Shown here one piece after another: positions 34,993 through 42,500 of a stretch of DNA of 44,262 bases. Source of the DNA: an uncultured Collinsella sp. GTDB taxonomy: Bacteria; Actinomycetota; Coriobacteriia; Coriobacteriales; Coriobacteriaceae. The stretch is taken from contig CAKUFW010000011.1 of assembly GCA_934650975.1 (NCBI GenBank), positions 1 to 44,262 on the forward strand, written 5' to 3'. The position numbers and the translations under genes are program-made. The number at the start of each line of letters is the position of its first letter. The first letter of the stretch is position 1. Below the pieces are notes generated by a model. That model did no database searches. It worked only from the letters and a program-made list of their open reading frames with translations, and was not told where the DNA came from.

Positions 34993-35110
34993 CAAAGTCA
35001 CCCTTTCATATCGAATTAAACCCACAGCAACAATACCACCGCGAACAAATTTTTACCTAGCGAGACAACCCATCGAGCACCCCAAAACAGCGCATCTTCC
35101 AGCTATGTGC

Positions 35111-35239
35111 CGGGGCGAGACCCCACCCTTCCCCAAGAACACTCCGCAGGACGGAGGAAGCCCCCGCCGCACGAAGTGCGCAGCGGGGGCTTCCGACATG
35201 TCCGAGGACGTTCTTGGGGAAGGGTGGGGTCTCGCCCCG
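35111..35239. repeat. nested giant palindrome between fucO and the M42 gene
   Basis: The 30-bp outer arms 35111-35140 and 35210-35239 are perfect reverse complements (containing GAGACCCCACCCTTCCCC). Within them lies a second hairpin with 12-bp arms GGAAGCCCCCGC (35156-35167) and 35183-35194, whose loop folds again (GCAC/GTGC). CCCCGTCCCG, the common core, overlaps the right end (35235-35244). It lies 11 nt after the fucO stop and could end its transcript. The gap 34993-35249 holds nothing else recognisable. Confidence 0.95.
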
Positions 35240-35249
35240 TCCCGTCACC

Positions 35250-36416
35250 TTAAGCGGAAGGGCAGATCTTCTTGAAGAGCTCGATGACGTCGTCGAGCGT
35301 CGCCTCGCGCGGGTTGCCCGGGAAGCAGGCGTCGGCCATGGCGTCCTTGGCCAGGACCTCGATCTCGTCAGCCTTCATGGCCTCGCAGACGTGCGGGATG
35401 TTCACGTCGGCGGAGAGCTGCTTGACGGCGGCGATGGCAGCGTCGGCGGCCTCGTCGGTGCTCATGCCCGTGGTGTCAACGCCCATGGCGACGGCGACCT
35501 TGGCCAGGCGCTCGGCGCAGACCGGCTTGTTGAACTCCATGGCGATCGGCAGCAGCATGGCGCAAGCGACGCCGTGCGGGGTGTCGTAGTGAGCGGACAG
35601 GGTGTGAGCCATGGCGTGGTCGATGCCCAGGCCAACATTGGAGAAGCCCATGCCGGCGACATACTGACCAAGGGCCATGCCCTCACGGCCGGAGCCGGGC
35701 TGGCCGGACTTGGCCTCGGCGACGGAGTCGCGCAGGTTCTCGCTGATCAGCTTAATAGCCTCAAAGTGGAACATGTCGGAGAGCTCCCAGGCGCCCTTGG
35801 TGGTGTAGCCCTCGATGGCGTGGGTCAGAGCGTCCATGCCGGTGGAAGCGGTGAGGCCGGCGGGCATGGAGGCCATCATGTCGGGATCGACGACGGCGAC
35901 CTCGGGGGCATCGTTGGTGTCGACGCACACGAACTTGCGGACCTTCTCGGGGTCGGTGATGACGTAGTTGATGGTCACCTCAGCGGCGGTACCGGCGGTC
36001 GTCGGCACGGCGATGGTGAACACGGCGTGGTTCTTGGTCGGAGCGACGCCCTCGAGGCTGCGGACATCGGCGAACTCGGGGTTGTTGATAATGATGCCGA
36101 TAGCCTTAGCGGTGTCCATGGAGGAGCCGCCACCGATGGTCACGATAGCGTCGGCCTCGGCAGCCTTAAAGGCCTCAACGCCGTCCTTGACGTTCTGGAT
36201 GGTGGGGTTGGGCTTAATCTCGGAGTAGAGGCTCCAAGCGATGCCGGCGGCGTCGAGCTCGTCGGTCACCTTGGCGGTAACGCCAAACTTGACCAGATCG
36301 GGGTCGGAGCAGACGAAAATCTTCTTGTAGCCGCGACGCTGGAGCTCGCCGGGAATCTCCTTGATGGCGCCAGAACCATGGTAAGAAATGGTGTTGAGAA
36401 CGAAACGATTAGCCAT
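35250..36416 (-). CDS. fucO: iron-dependent lactaldehyde reductase / 1,2-propanediol oxidoreductase
   Basis: This is a group III (iron-dependent) alcohol dehydrogenase that interconverts L-lactaldehyde and 1,2-propanediol with NAD(H), the reductive end of fucose or rhamnose fermentation. The 388 residues track E. coli FucO closely: NNPEFADVRSLEG, PTTAGTAAEVTINYVITD, MDALTHAIEGY, ALGQYVAGMGFSNVGLG and GNPREATLDDVIEL. The metal ligands D and H (DALTH) and the two later His (DHAMAH, TPHG) are present. GGGAGG precedes ATG 36416. No fucose or rhamnose genes are beside it. A cre-like palindrome lies about 100 nt upstream. Substrate is inferred from similarity; related short-chain aldehydes are possible. 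Confidence 0.93.
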   Translation of the reverse strand: MANRFVLNTISYHGSGAIKEIPGELQRRGYKKIFVCSDPDLVKFGVTAKVTDELDAAGIAWSLYSEIKPNPTIQNVKDGVEAFKAAEADAIVTIGGGSSMDTAKAIGIIINNPEFADVRSLEGVAPTKNHAVFTIAVPTTAGTAAEVTINYVITDPEKVRKFVCVDTNDAPEVAVVDPDMMASMPAGLTASTGMDALTHAIEGYTTKGAWELSDMFHFEAIKLISENLRDSVAEAKSGQPGSGREGMALGQYVAGMGFSNVGLGIDHAMAHTLSAHYDTPHGVACAMLLPIAMEFNKPVCAERLAKVAVAMGVDTTGMSTDEAADAAIAAVKQLSADVNIPHVCEAMKADEIEVLAKDAMADACFPGNPREATLDDVIELFKKICPSA

Positions 36417-36515
36417 TGATAGCCTCCCATCGTGTGCGGAGCACCCATTACGCCCCGCGCTATGAATCCCATCCTAACGCTTTTGAAACGAAATTTTCGC
36501 GAGAACGTCAAAATT

Positions 36516-36531
36516 GTTAAAGCGTTTCAAC
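36516..36531. promoter_or_regulatory. cre-like (LacI/CcpA-type) palindrome upstream of fucO
   Basis: GTTAAAGCGTTTCAAC is a 16-bp imperfect palindrome with a central CG, the pattern of LacI/GalR/CcpA-family operators. A related half, TTTTGAAACG, lies at 36481-36490. Both are in the upstream region of fucO, which fits sugar-dependent control. Confidence 0.5.
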
Positions 36532-36548
36532 AGATGGCGAAAATAATG

Positions 36549-36575
36549 TGCCAAAGGGACAGTCCCTTTGGCACA
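36549..36575. repeat. short GGGAC palindrome
   Basis: GTGCCAAAGGGAC (36549-36561) and its exact reverse complement (36563-36575) are separated by one base. It lies 8 nt after the DUF1275 gene stop, with ATTATTTT beyond it on the minus strand, so it may act as a terminator as well as being a member of the GGGAC repeats. Confidence 0.85.
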
Positions 36576-36583
36576 TCCTGCCG

Positions 36584-37300
36584 CTACTTTTGGCAGCCTT
36601 CCTTCCAGGCCTCTGCCGCGCACTTCCAACGGAAGCGCAAATCGCGCTCGCGGTCGATAAACATGATGGCAAACGCGACAAACAGCAGCACGCTCGCTAC
36701 CGCAATGGCGTGCAGCCCCATGCGCTCGATGCACCAGTTGCCCAGCACGGCGCCAAACACAAAGGTAAAGATCACGCCAAAGTACAGCAGGCCGTTTTCC
36801 AAAAAGCCGCGCTTGTGGGTAATGATGTAGTCGTCCACGTTTTGCAGTGCGTTGCGCAGGTTGCCGATGCACATGGTCGTGGCGATGCCGTGACCATGTA
36901 TCTTGCGGAAGCTCTCAACCTGCATGCCGCAGGCAAAAGAGGTGAGGCAGTTGGCGAGCAGGTTAAAATCGCCGCCAGGAATAAAACTCACGCCCAGCAA
37001 GATGACGGCTTCAAAGAACACCGTCACCTGACGCCAGTGAATCACGCTGCCAAACCGTTCGTGTACCAGGTCGGCAAGCATAATGCCCACGGCAAACGAC
37101 ACCACGGGAAAGAAGTAACGCCCCGCGAGCGCCCAGTTACCCTCGGAGATACTCACGCCCACCAGCAAGATGTTGCCCGTCTGCGCGTTGGCGAAAACAT
37201 GGTCGCGGCCCACATACGAATACACATCCATAAAGCCACCGGCAAGCGCCAAGATAATGCCCAGCTCGATGGACTCCGATATCTGTTTGGCACGCTGCAT
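36584..37300 (-). CDS. DUF1275 (YoaK-family) membrane protein
   Basis: The 238-residue protein of the YoaK/DUF1275 family has about six or seven membrane helices and the typical N-terminal signature GGFMDVYSYVGRDHVFANAQTGNILLVG, followed by CGMQVESFRKIHGHGIATTMCIGNLRNA. Members are widespread but uncharacterised; transport has been suggested only from topology. ATG 37300 has GAGGAGG about 10 nt upstream; the open frame reaching 37459 has no such support. It is divergent from the YgiQ-type gene. Confidence 0.88.
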   Translation of the reverse strand: MQRAKQISESIELGIILALAGGFMDVYSYVGRDHVFANAQTGNILLVGVSISEGNWALAGRYFFPVVSFAVGIMLADLVHERFGSVIHWRQVTVFFEAVILLGVSFIPGGDFNLLANCLTSFACGMQVESFRKIHGHGIATTMCIGNLRNALQNVDDYIITHKRGFLENGLLYFGVIFTFVFGAVLGNWCIERMGLHAIAVASVLLFVAFAIMFIDRERDLRFRWKCAAEAWKEGCQK

Positions 37301-37486
37301 CGTCGCGCATCCTCCTCGTTGACGACTATCTCGTGCATTGGCGGAAACATAGCCGCCGTTCATACTGTAACCCATTGACAACACGGCATGTGCGCGAGAC
37401 GTCCCCTTCGACAGAGGGATACACAGTCTGGAAACAAACGGCGGGCACGACGCCGACACCCGGCACCCGGCGCCTCGTGTACTCCA

Positions 37487-37519
37487 CCAGTCTTTTTAGC
37501 CCCGTCCCAAAAAGACTGG
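37487..37519. repeat. hairpin with GGGACGGGGCT loop
   Basis: 11-bp perfect arms CCAGTCTTTTT (37487-37497) and AAAAAGACTGG (37509-37519) enclose AGCCCCGTCCC, the same core as in the REPIN at 17244-17371. It lies upstream of the YgiQ-type gene, next to TACAAT (37521-37526), a possible -10. Confidence 0.85.
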
Positions 37520-37557
37520 TTACAATTACGTGCAGCATACAAACACCGGGAGGGATC

Positions 37558-39705
37558 GTGGCAAAAAAGCCTCAGCACGCTCAGAACAACCAGCGCAGCC
37601 AGCAGGGCAAGCAGGGCCAGCAGCAAAAGCACGGCAAGACGCAGGCCACGGCCGCACGCGCTGCTCACGCCACGCACACTCAAGCCGCACCCGCCCGCCC
37701 CTGGCGCCCGGGCCGCGACAAGTTCCTCCCCGTCAGCCGCGCCGACATGGACGCGCGCGGCTGGGACCAGTGCGACTTCGTCTATATCTGCGGCGACGCC
37801 TACGTGGACCACCCCAGCTTTGGCATGGCTATCATCAGCCGCGTCCTCGACGCACACGGCTACAAGGTGGGCATCATCTGCCAGCCCGACTGGACCGACC
37901 CCGCCAGCATTACCGTGCTCGGCGAGCCGCGCCTGGGCTTTCTGGTCAGCGCCGGCAACATGGACTCCATGGTCAACCATTATTCGGTGACCAAGCACCG
38001 TCGTCACACCGACGCCTATACCCCCGGCGGAGAAGAAGGCCGCCGACCCAATCGAGCCGTCACGGTCTATGGCAACCTCATCCGCCAGACGTTCAAAGAC
38101 GCCCCCATCATCATCGGCGGCATCGAGGCGAGCCTGCGCCGCCTGGCCCATTACGACTACTGGCAGGACAAGCTCAAGCGTTCGGTGCTGCTCGACTCGG
38201 GTGCGGATATCCTCATCTACGGCATGGGCGAGCACGCGATCGTCGAGATCGCCGACGCGCTCGACGCCGGGCTGCCCATCGATCAAATCACCTATATCAA
38301 CGGCACCGTCTACCGCACGGGCTCGCTCGACGAGGTCTACGACTACGACCTGCTGCCCAGTTGGGACGACCTTTCGTCCGACAAGCTCAACTACGCACGC
38401 AGCTTTAACGTGCAGCAGCAGAACATGGACCCCATCACTGGGCACCGCCTGGTGGAACCCTACCCCAACAGCGTCTACGTGGTGCAGAACCCGCCATCGG
38501 CAACGCTCACCACCGACGAGATGGACGAGGTCGCCGAGCTCCCCTACGCGCGCGACTGGCACCCCGACTACGACGCCGCGGGCGGCGTGCCGGCGTTTTC
38601 CGAGATCAAGTTTTCCATCAGCTCCAACCGCGGCTGCTTTGGCGAGTGTTCGTTTTGCGCGCTCACCTTCCACCAGGGCCGCGTGCTGCAGATGCGCAGC
38701 CACGACTCGATCATGCGCGAGGCCGAGCTGCTCACGCACGACCCGGAGTTTAAGGGCTACATCAACGACGTGGGCGGACCGACGGCCAACTTTAGCCGTC
38801 CGGCCTGCGACAAGCAGCTCAAACACGGCGTCTGCAAGAACAAGCGCTGCCTGTGGCCGAGCGTATGCAAGAACATGGTGGTCGACGAGAGCGGCTACAC
38901 GCAGCTGCTGCGCGACCTGCGCCAGCTGCCGGGCGTCAAGAAGGTCTTTGTGCGCAGCGGCATCCGCTTCGATTACACCATGGCCGATGCCTCGGACGAG
39001 TTTTTGCGCGAGCTGCTGGAGCACCATGTCTCGGGTCAGCTTCGCGTGGCGCCCGAGCACGTGAGCGACGCGGTGCTGTCCGTGATGGGCAAGCCGAGCC
39101 GCGCCGTCTACGACGCCTTCTGTCGCAAGTTTGAGCGCCTGAACCGCGAATACGGACTCAAGCAGTACGTGGTGCCGTATCTGATCTCGAGCCATCCCGG
39201 CTCGACGATGAAGGAAGCCGTGGACCTTGCCGAGGCCGTGCGCGACATGGGCTACATGCCCGAGCAGGTGCAGGACTTCTACCCCACCCCGTCCACCATG
39301 TCGACCTGCATGTACTACACCGGTGTGGACCCACGCACCATGCAACCGATCTACGTGGCACGCGACCCGCACGAGAAGGCCATGCAGCGCGCGCTGATTC
39401 AGTATCGCAAGCCCGAGAACTACAAGCTCGTGCGCGAGGCGCTGGAGAAGGCCGGCCGTCGCGACCTGATCGGCTACACCAAGCATTGCCTGATTCGCCC
39501 CGTGCCGCCGCGCCCGGGCGAGACGTCTGCCAGCGGCGGACACGGCACCGGCAAGAAGGGCGGCAAGCCGCACGGTGGTGCCGCCGGCAAGGGGCCCAAG
39601 GGTAGCAAGGGCCATGGCGGTATGTCGCGCGCGCAGAACACTGCGGGGCGTAACCGTGCGGCCCAGGGTCGTCAGGGAGCCAACGGAGGCGGGCGCCGCA
39701 ACTAG
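37558..39705 (+). CDS. YgiQ/UPF0313-family radical SAM protein
   Basis: The 715-residue protein has the UPF0313 N-terminal domain (FLPVSRADMDARGWDQCDFVYICGDAYVDHPSFG) and a radical SAM core with the 4Fe-4S motif in SSNRGCFGECSFCALTFHQGR (CxxxCxxC). A C-terminal part follows, with PEQVQDFYPTPSTMSTCMYYTG, and a tail of about 60 residues very rich in Gly and Lys. The N-terminal 45 residues are also low-complexity (Gln, His, Ala). The start is GTG 37558 with GGGAGGG just upstream; the longer open frame would translate the hairpin at 37487. The reaction of this family is not established. Its stop overlaps that of the convergent CPBP gene by 4 nt (CTAG), with no terminator between. Confidence 0.93.
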   Translation: MAKKPQHAQNNQRSQQGKQGQQQKHGKTQATAARAAHATHTQAAPARPWRPGRDKFLPVSRADMDARGWDQCDFVYICGDAYVDHPSFGMAIISRVLDAHGYKVGIICQPDWTDPASITVLGEPRLGFLVSAGNMDSMVNHYSVTKHRRHTDAYTPGGEEGRRPNRAVTVYGNLIRQTFKDAPIIIGGIEASLRRLAHYDYWQDKLKRSVLLDSGADILIYGMGEHAIVEIADALDAGLPIDQITYINGTVYRTGSLDEVYDYDLLPSWDDLSSDKLNYARSFNVQQQNMDPITGHRLVEPYPNSVYVVQNPPSATLTTDEMDEVAELPYARDWHPDYDAAGGVPAFSEIKFSISSNRGCFGECSFCALTFHQGRVLQMRSHDSIMREAELLTHDPEFKGYINDVGGPTANFSRPACDKQLKHGVCKNKRCLWPSVCKNMVVDESGYTQLLRDLRQLPGVKKVFVRSGIRFDYTMADASDEFLRELLEHHVSGQLRVAPEHVSDAVLSVMGKPSRAVYDAFCRKFERLNREYGLKQYVVPYLISSHPGSTMKEAVDLAEAVRDMGYMPEQVQDFYPTPSTMSTCMYYTGVDPRTMQPIYVARDPHEKAMQRALIQYRKPENYKLVREALEKAGRRDLIGYTKHCLIRPVPPRPGETSASGGHGTGKKGGKPHGGAAGKGPKGSKGHGGMSRAQNTAGRNRAAQGRQGANGGGRRN

Positions 39706-40613
39706 GGCAGCGGTGCGATCGCTGCGTCCGTCCCACACGCGTGGCGCAGCGAGCGCATAGCCTCCACGAGGATGACGCCGGCGATAGCAACCGTGATGAC
39801 CACGTCGAGCGGCGTGTTCACAAACCAGAGCAACGCCATGAGATACGACCCGGCGTTAAAGGCAAAGTGAAGCAGGATGGTGTAGCGGAGTTTTCCGGTC
39901 GTCACGAGCACCCAGCCAAAGATGATGCCGGCGGCGCCCGCGTAGCAGCCCTGCACCCAGTTCATGTGCATAAAACCAAAGACCGCCGCCTGCAGCACAA
40001 TCGCCGCGGCGATACCCCAAGTGCTCGGGGCCGCCCAGGGCACCATGGCGCCGTCTTGCGCCCGCGTGCGACGCTGGCGCTTCCACAGCAGACGGCACTG
40101 CGGATTAAATGCTCGGAGCGAAAATTCAAAAATGATGCCGCGCACCAGGAGCTCTTCGCAAAAGGGAGCGCCGAGCACCGTGGTGAAGATGGCGAGATAG
40201 CTGGTGTCGCCCATGCCTGTTTCCTCGACAAGCTCACTGTAATCGGCCGCGGCCTCGGGCAGCAGCGAGAGTACGGCATCGGTCACGTAGCCAACGACCA
40301 CCTGCAAGGCCAGACCGATCACGATAACGCAGACGATACGTCGCCACGCGCCGCGAGCTCCCCCGCCGAGCGGGCGCTCGCTTTGCCAGCGAGCCATAAA
40401 CGAGCGCGGCCATAAATAACGCCACCACAGCAGCGCCATCAAAAACGACGCCGTCTGGGCGGCAGCTTGAAACCATTGAATATCGAGGCTGTCGATCGGA
40501 AAACCCGTCAGCGCCGACGCGATGTCCAGCACCGAGAACAAAACCACGCTCAGGGCAATATCGGCAGCAACGACGCCAAAACAGGCAAGTGCCCAAACCA
40601 TCGCATTGAGCAT
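39702..40613 (-). CDS. CPBP-family intramembrane metalloprotease
   Basis: The 303-residue polytopic membrane protein of the CPBP (Abi/Rce1-like) family has the glutamate-type protease motifs: FCEELLVRG (EExxxR), FGFMHMNWVQG (FxxxH) and HFAFNAGSYL (HxxxN/B). About eight helices are visible. Bacterial members are linked to peptide maturation, bacteriocin self-immunity or signalling; the target here is unknown. GAGGAGG lies 6 nt before ATG 40613; the open frame to 40733 only reads through the palindrome at 40631. It is downstream of an orphan antitoxin gene on the same strand, possibly cotranscribed. Confidence 0.9.
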   Translation of the reverse strand: MLNAMVWALACFGVVAADIALSVVLFSVLDIASALTGFPIDSLDIQWFQAAAQTASFLMALLWWRYLWPRSFMARWQSERPLGGGARGAWRRIVCVIVIGLALQVVVGYVTDAVLSLLPEAAADYSELVEETGMGDTSYLAIFTTVLGAPFCEELLVRGIIFEFSLRAFNPQCRLLWKRQRRTRAQDGAMVPWAAPSTWGIAAAIVLQAAVFGFMHMNWVQGCYAGAAGIIFGWVLVTTGKLRYTILLHFAFNAGSYLMALLWFVNTPLDVVITVAIAGVILVEAMRSLRHACGTDAAIAPLP

Positions 40614-40630
40614 GCCAACCTCCTCAAAAC

Positions 40631-40688
40631 CCGGCACTTGGGGACGTTCCTTAACTGTCGGCAGAAAAGGAACGTCCCCGAGTGCCGG
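40631..40688. repeat. palindrome with GGGGACGTTCC arms
   Basis: 22-nt arms 40631-40652 (CCGGCACTTGGGGACGTTCC, then TT) and 40667-40688 pair with one wobble over a 14-nt loop. It separates the orphan antitoxin stop (40702) from the CPBP gene start (40613). TTTGGGACAG follows at 40692. Confidence 0.95.
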
Positions 40689-40701
40689 CAGTTTGGGACA
40701 G

Positions 40702-40905
40702 TCATTGTTGATGAGAATCGGGCGAGGAGCCAAAAGCCCCGTTGGGCGAGATGTCGAACGGAAAGGTGCCGCAGCGATTGAACGCGGCGATGAACATGCG
40801 GATGGCGTTGGACGGCGTGGTACCCACGAGCTGGGTTGCCGCCGCGAAGGCCGCCTTCTCCTCGGGCAAGACCTTCGCGACTACAGGGGTCATGTGTTCT
40901 GCCAT
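40702..40905 (-). CDS. orphan RelB/DinJ-type antitoxin
   Basis: The 67-residue protein has the RelB/DinJ ribbon-helix-helix pattern: VVAKVLPEEKAAFAAATQLVGTTPSNAIRMFIAAFNRCGTFPFDIS, comparable to DinJ's LGLTMSQAINIFLRQVVNERGIPFEV. The tail after PFDIS is short and unlike a full toxin-binding segment. No YafQ/RelE-like toxin is next to it: the next gene is a CPBP protease behind a palindrome. AAAGGAAG precedes ATG 40905. It may be a remnant, a trans-acting antitoxin or a stand-alone repressor. Phased half-sites upstream favour DNA binding. Confidence 0.8.
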   Translation of the reverse strand: MAEHMTPVVAKVLPEEKAAFAAATQLVGTTPSNAIRMFIAAFNRCGTFPFDISPNGAFGSSPDSHQQ

Positions 40906-41017
40906 GGCGCTTCCTTTTTGAAACGACGGTAGTGCGGATAGATGCGGGCCGCGCGGCTGGGCGACGGGCTGTGAAGGCAACCCGATTGGCCCGCATCCGG
41001 AGTTTGTTTCTGCAGCG

Positions 41018-41063
41018 TTGGTATTACTTGGTATTCCTAAGTATTACCCCGCAGATAGAATAC
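41018..41063 (-). promoter_or_regulatory. helically phased operator repeats upstream of the antitoxin gene
   Basis: GTATT occurs at 41021, 41031 and 41041, exactly 10 bp apart, with an inverted copy AATAC at 41059-41063. One-turn spacing is typical of operators bound cooperatively by ribbon-helix-helix dimers. It lies about 115 nt before the antitoxin start, in its presumed promoter. Confidence 0.55.
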
Positions 41064-41072
41064 CACAACCGA

Positions 41073-41105
41073 CCCCATGGGGACGGAGGAAAACGAATCA
41101 TTTTG
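41073..41105 (+). repeat. GGGAC-core repeat, family B copy 3
   Basis: GGGGACGGAGGAAAACG followed by AATCATTTTG (41079-41105) matches the reverse complement of 6935-6961 at 26 of 27 positions. A 10-bp palindrome CCCCATGGGG (41073-41082) overlaps its left end. Unlike copies 1 and 2 it does not follow a terminator. It lies in the 215-nt gap between the ABC and antitoxin genes. Confidence 0.8.
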
Positions 41106-41120
41106 TTGTTGAGTCAGTAT

Positions 41121-42497
41121 TTAGAGCGTGATGATGTCCGAGATATCGAGGGCCCGAGCGTCGGCGACATCGTGCGTGGCAAGCAACAGCATACGACCGT
41201 CGAGCAGGTCGAGCACGACCTTGGTCGCCGCATCGCGCGCGGCGGCATCCAGGCCGGTAAAGGGCTCGTCCAGAATAACGGCACCGCCCGGGCACAGCAG
41301 GGCGCGGGCGATCTCGACACGGCGGCGCTGCCCGCCCGAGAGCTCGGCCACGCGAGCATGCACATCGACCCCCGGCACCAGCAGGCGCAACAGAGACGCA
41401 GCACTCGAAGCATCCACGCGTGCATCGGCGCACACCAGCACGTTATCCAGCGCCGAGGCGGACTCGACCAAGCGTGCATCCTGAAACACCATCGAGCACG
41501 GCGCGCACTCCCCCGCTGCCAACGAAAGCAGCGTCGACTTGCCCATGCCCGAAGCGCCCATCACACAGATACGCCCACCCGCAGGCACGTTGAGCTCCAG
41601 ACCGTCGAGCGCCGGCGCCCAGGGCGCGCGATCGCCCACGGCAAGCGCAAGCTCCGCTGCAGCGCCATCGCTCGCAGACCCCGCACGCCCGCGAGCGCCG
41701 CGCCCATGCGCCCGCACGGCCGCGCGCCACGCCACGGGTCCCGAAACCCGCAGCAGCCACACCAGCACGCGCTCACACGCCCACGAGGCGGCAACGACCA
41801 GCACGGTCCACGCCAGCAGATCAGCCGTCTCAATCAAAAGTTTTGCCTGATAGATGCGCTCGCCCACGGTGCCTGCCGCCATGCCGATAAGCTCGGCTGC
41901 CACGCCGGCCTTCCAGCTCATGCCAATCACGGCACGGGCGCACGAAAGCACAAACGGCAGGACCTCGCGCCAGGTATGGGCGCAAAACAGTCGCCATCCC
42001 CGCACACCATGCAGGCGGAACATCTGCTCCAGCGGCTTATCCACTTGTGCCAAGCCCTCGAACAGCGAAAAATACACACCCGGCAGCGCCATCAAAAAGA
42101 CTGCCGCGATGCTCACGCGCGCCGACCCCAGCCAGATAAGCAGCAGGACCACCACGCAGGCGACCGGCGTCGCCTTTACAAACGACAGCGCCGGAGCCAC
42201 CAGGTGCGCAAACGCCCGCGAACGTGACGAAATCCCGGCAAGTACACCACCACACACTGCGGCAAGCGCCAGCCCGCCCAGAATCCGTACGCCCGAGCCC
42301 GCCAAAATCGCCCAGGTACCGACAGCGCATACCAGGCGCAGCAGCGCCAAGGCAACAGCACCCGGCCCCGGCAAAATCAGCGGCTGCACCACCAGCGCCG
42401 CCACCAGCATCCACACGGCAAGCCAAAAGGCGGCGACGGCACCTGCTGCCGCCACCGCCTTCACACGCTCTGTCATTTGTCGAGCAAACGCACGCAC
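41121..42497 (-). CDS. fused ABC importer: permease plus ATPase (SsuC-SsuB type)
   Basis: The 458-residue single chain joins a type I importer permease (about 1-245, six helices, with the coupling region EQMFRLHGVRGWRLFCAHTWREVLPF) to an ABC ATPase (about 265-458). The ATPase has GASGMGKSTLL (Walker A), MVFQDARLV (Q loop), LSGGQRRRVEIARAL (signature), AVILDEPFTGLDAA (Walker B) and ATHDVADA (H loop), all intact. The family (SsuBC/TauBC/ThiXZ) imports sulfonates, taurine, nitrate or pyrimidine precursors, normally with separate permease and ATPase proteins. GTG 42497 has GGAG 6 nt upstream, inside the end of the binding-protein gene. It is last in the operon after the hydrogenase and binding protein. 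The substrate is not deducible. Confidence 0.9.
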   Translation of the reverse strand: MRAFARQMTERVKAVAAAGAVAAFWLAVWMLVAALVVQPLILPGPGAVALALLRLVCAVGTWAILAGSGVRILGGLALAAVCGGVLAGISSRSRAFAHLVAPALSFVKATPVACVVVLLLIWLGSARVSIAAVFLMALPGVYFSLFEGLAQVDKPLEQMFRLHGVRGWRLFCAHTWREVLPFVLSCARAVIGMSWKAGVAAELIGMAAGTVGERIYQAKLLIETADLLAWTVLVVAASWACERVLVWLLRVSGPVAWRAAVRAHGRGARGRAGSASDGAAAELALAVGDRAPWAPALDGLELNVPAGGRICVMGASGMGKSTLLSLAAGECAPCSMVFQDARLVESASALDNVLVCADARVDASSAASLLRLLVPGVDVHARVAELSGGQRRRVEIARALLCPGGAVILDEPFTGLDAAARDAATKVVLDLLDGRMLLLATHDVADARALDISDIITL

Positions 42498-42500
42498 GGG

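Noticed and set aside
37375..37380. Canonical TTGACA as -35 for the YgiQ-type gene
   Set aside because: No -10-like hexamer occurs 16-18 nt downstream, and it lies about 180 nt before the start codon.
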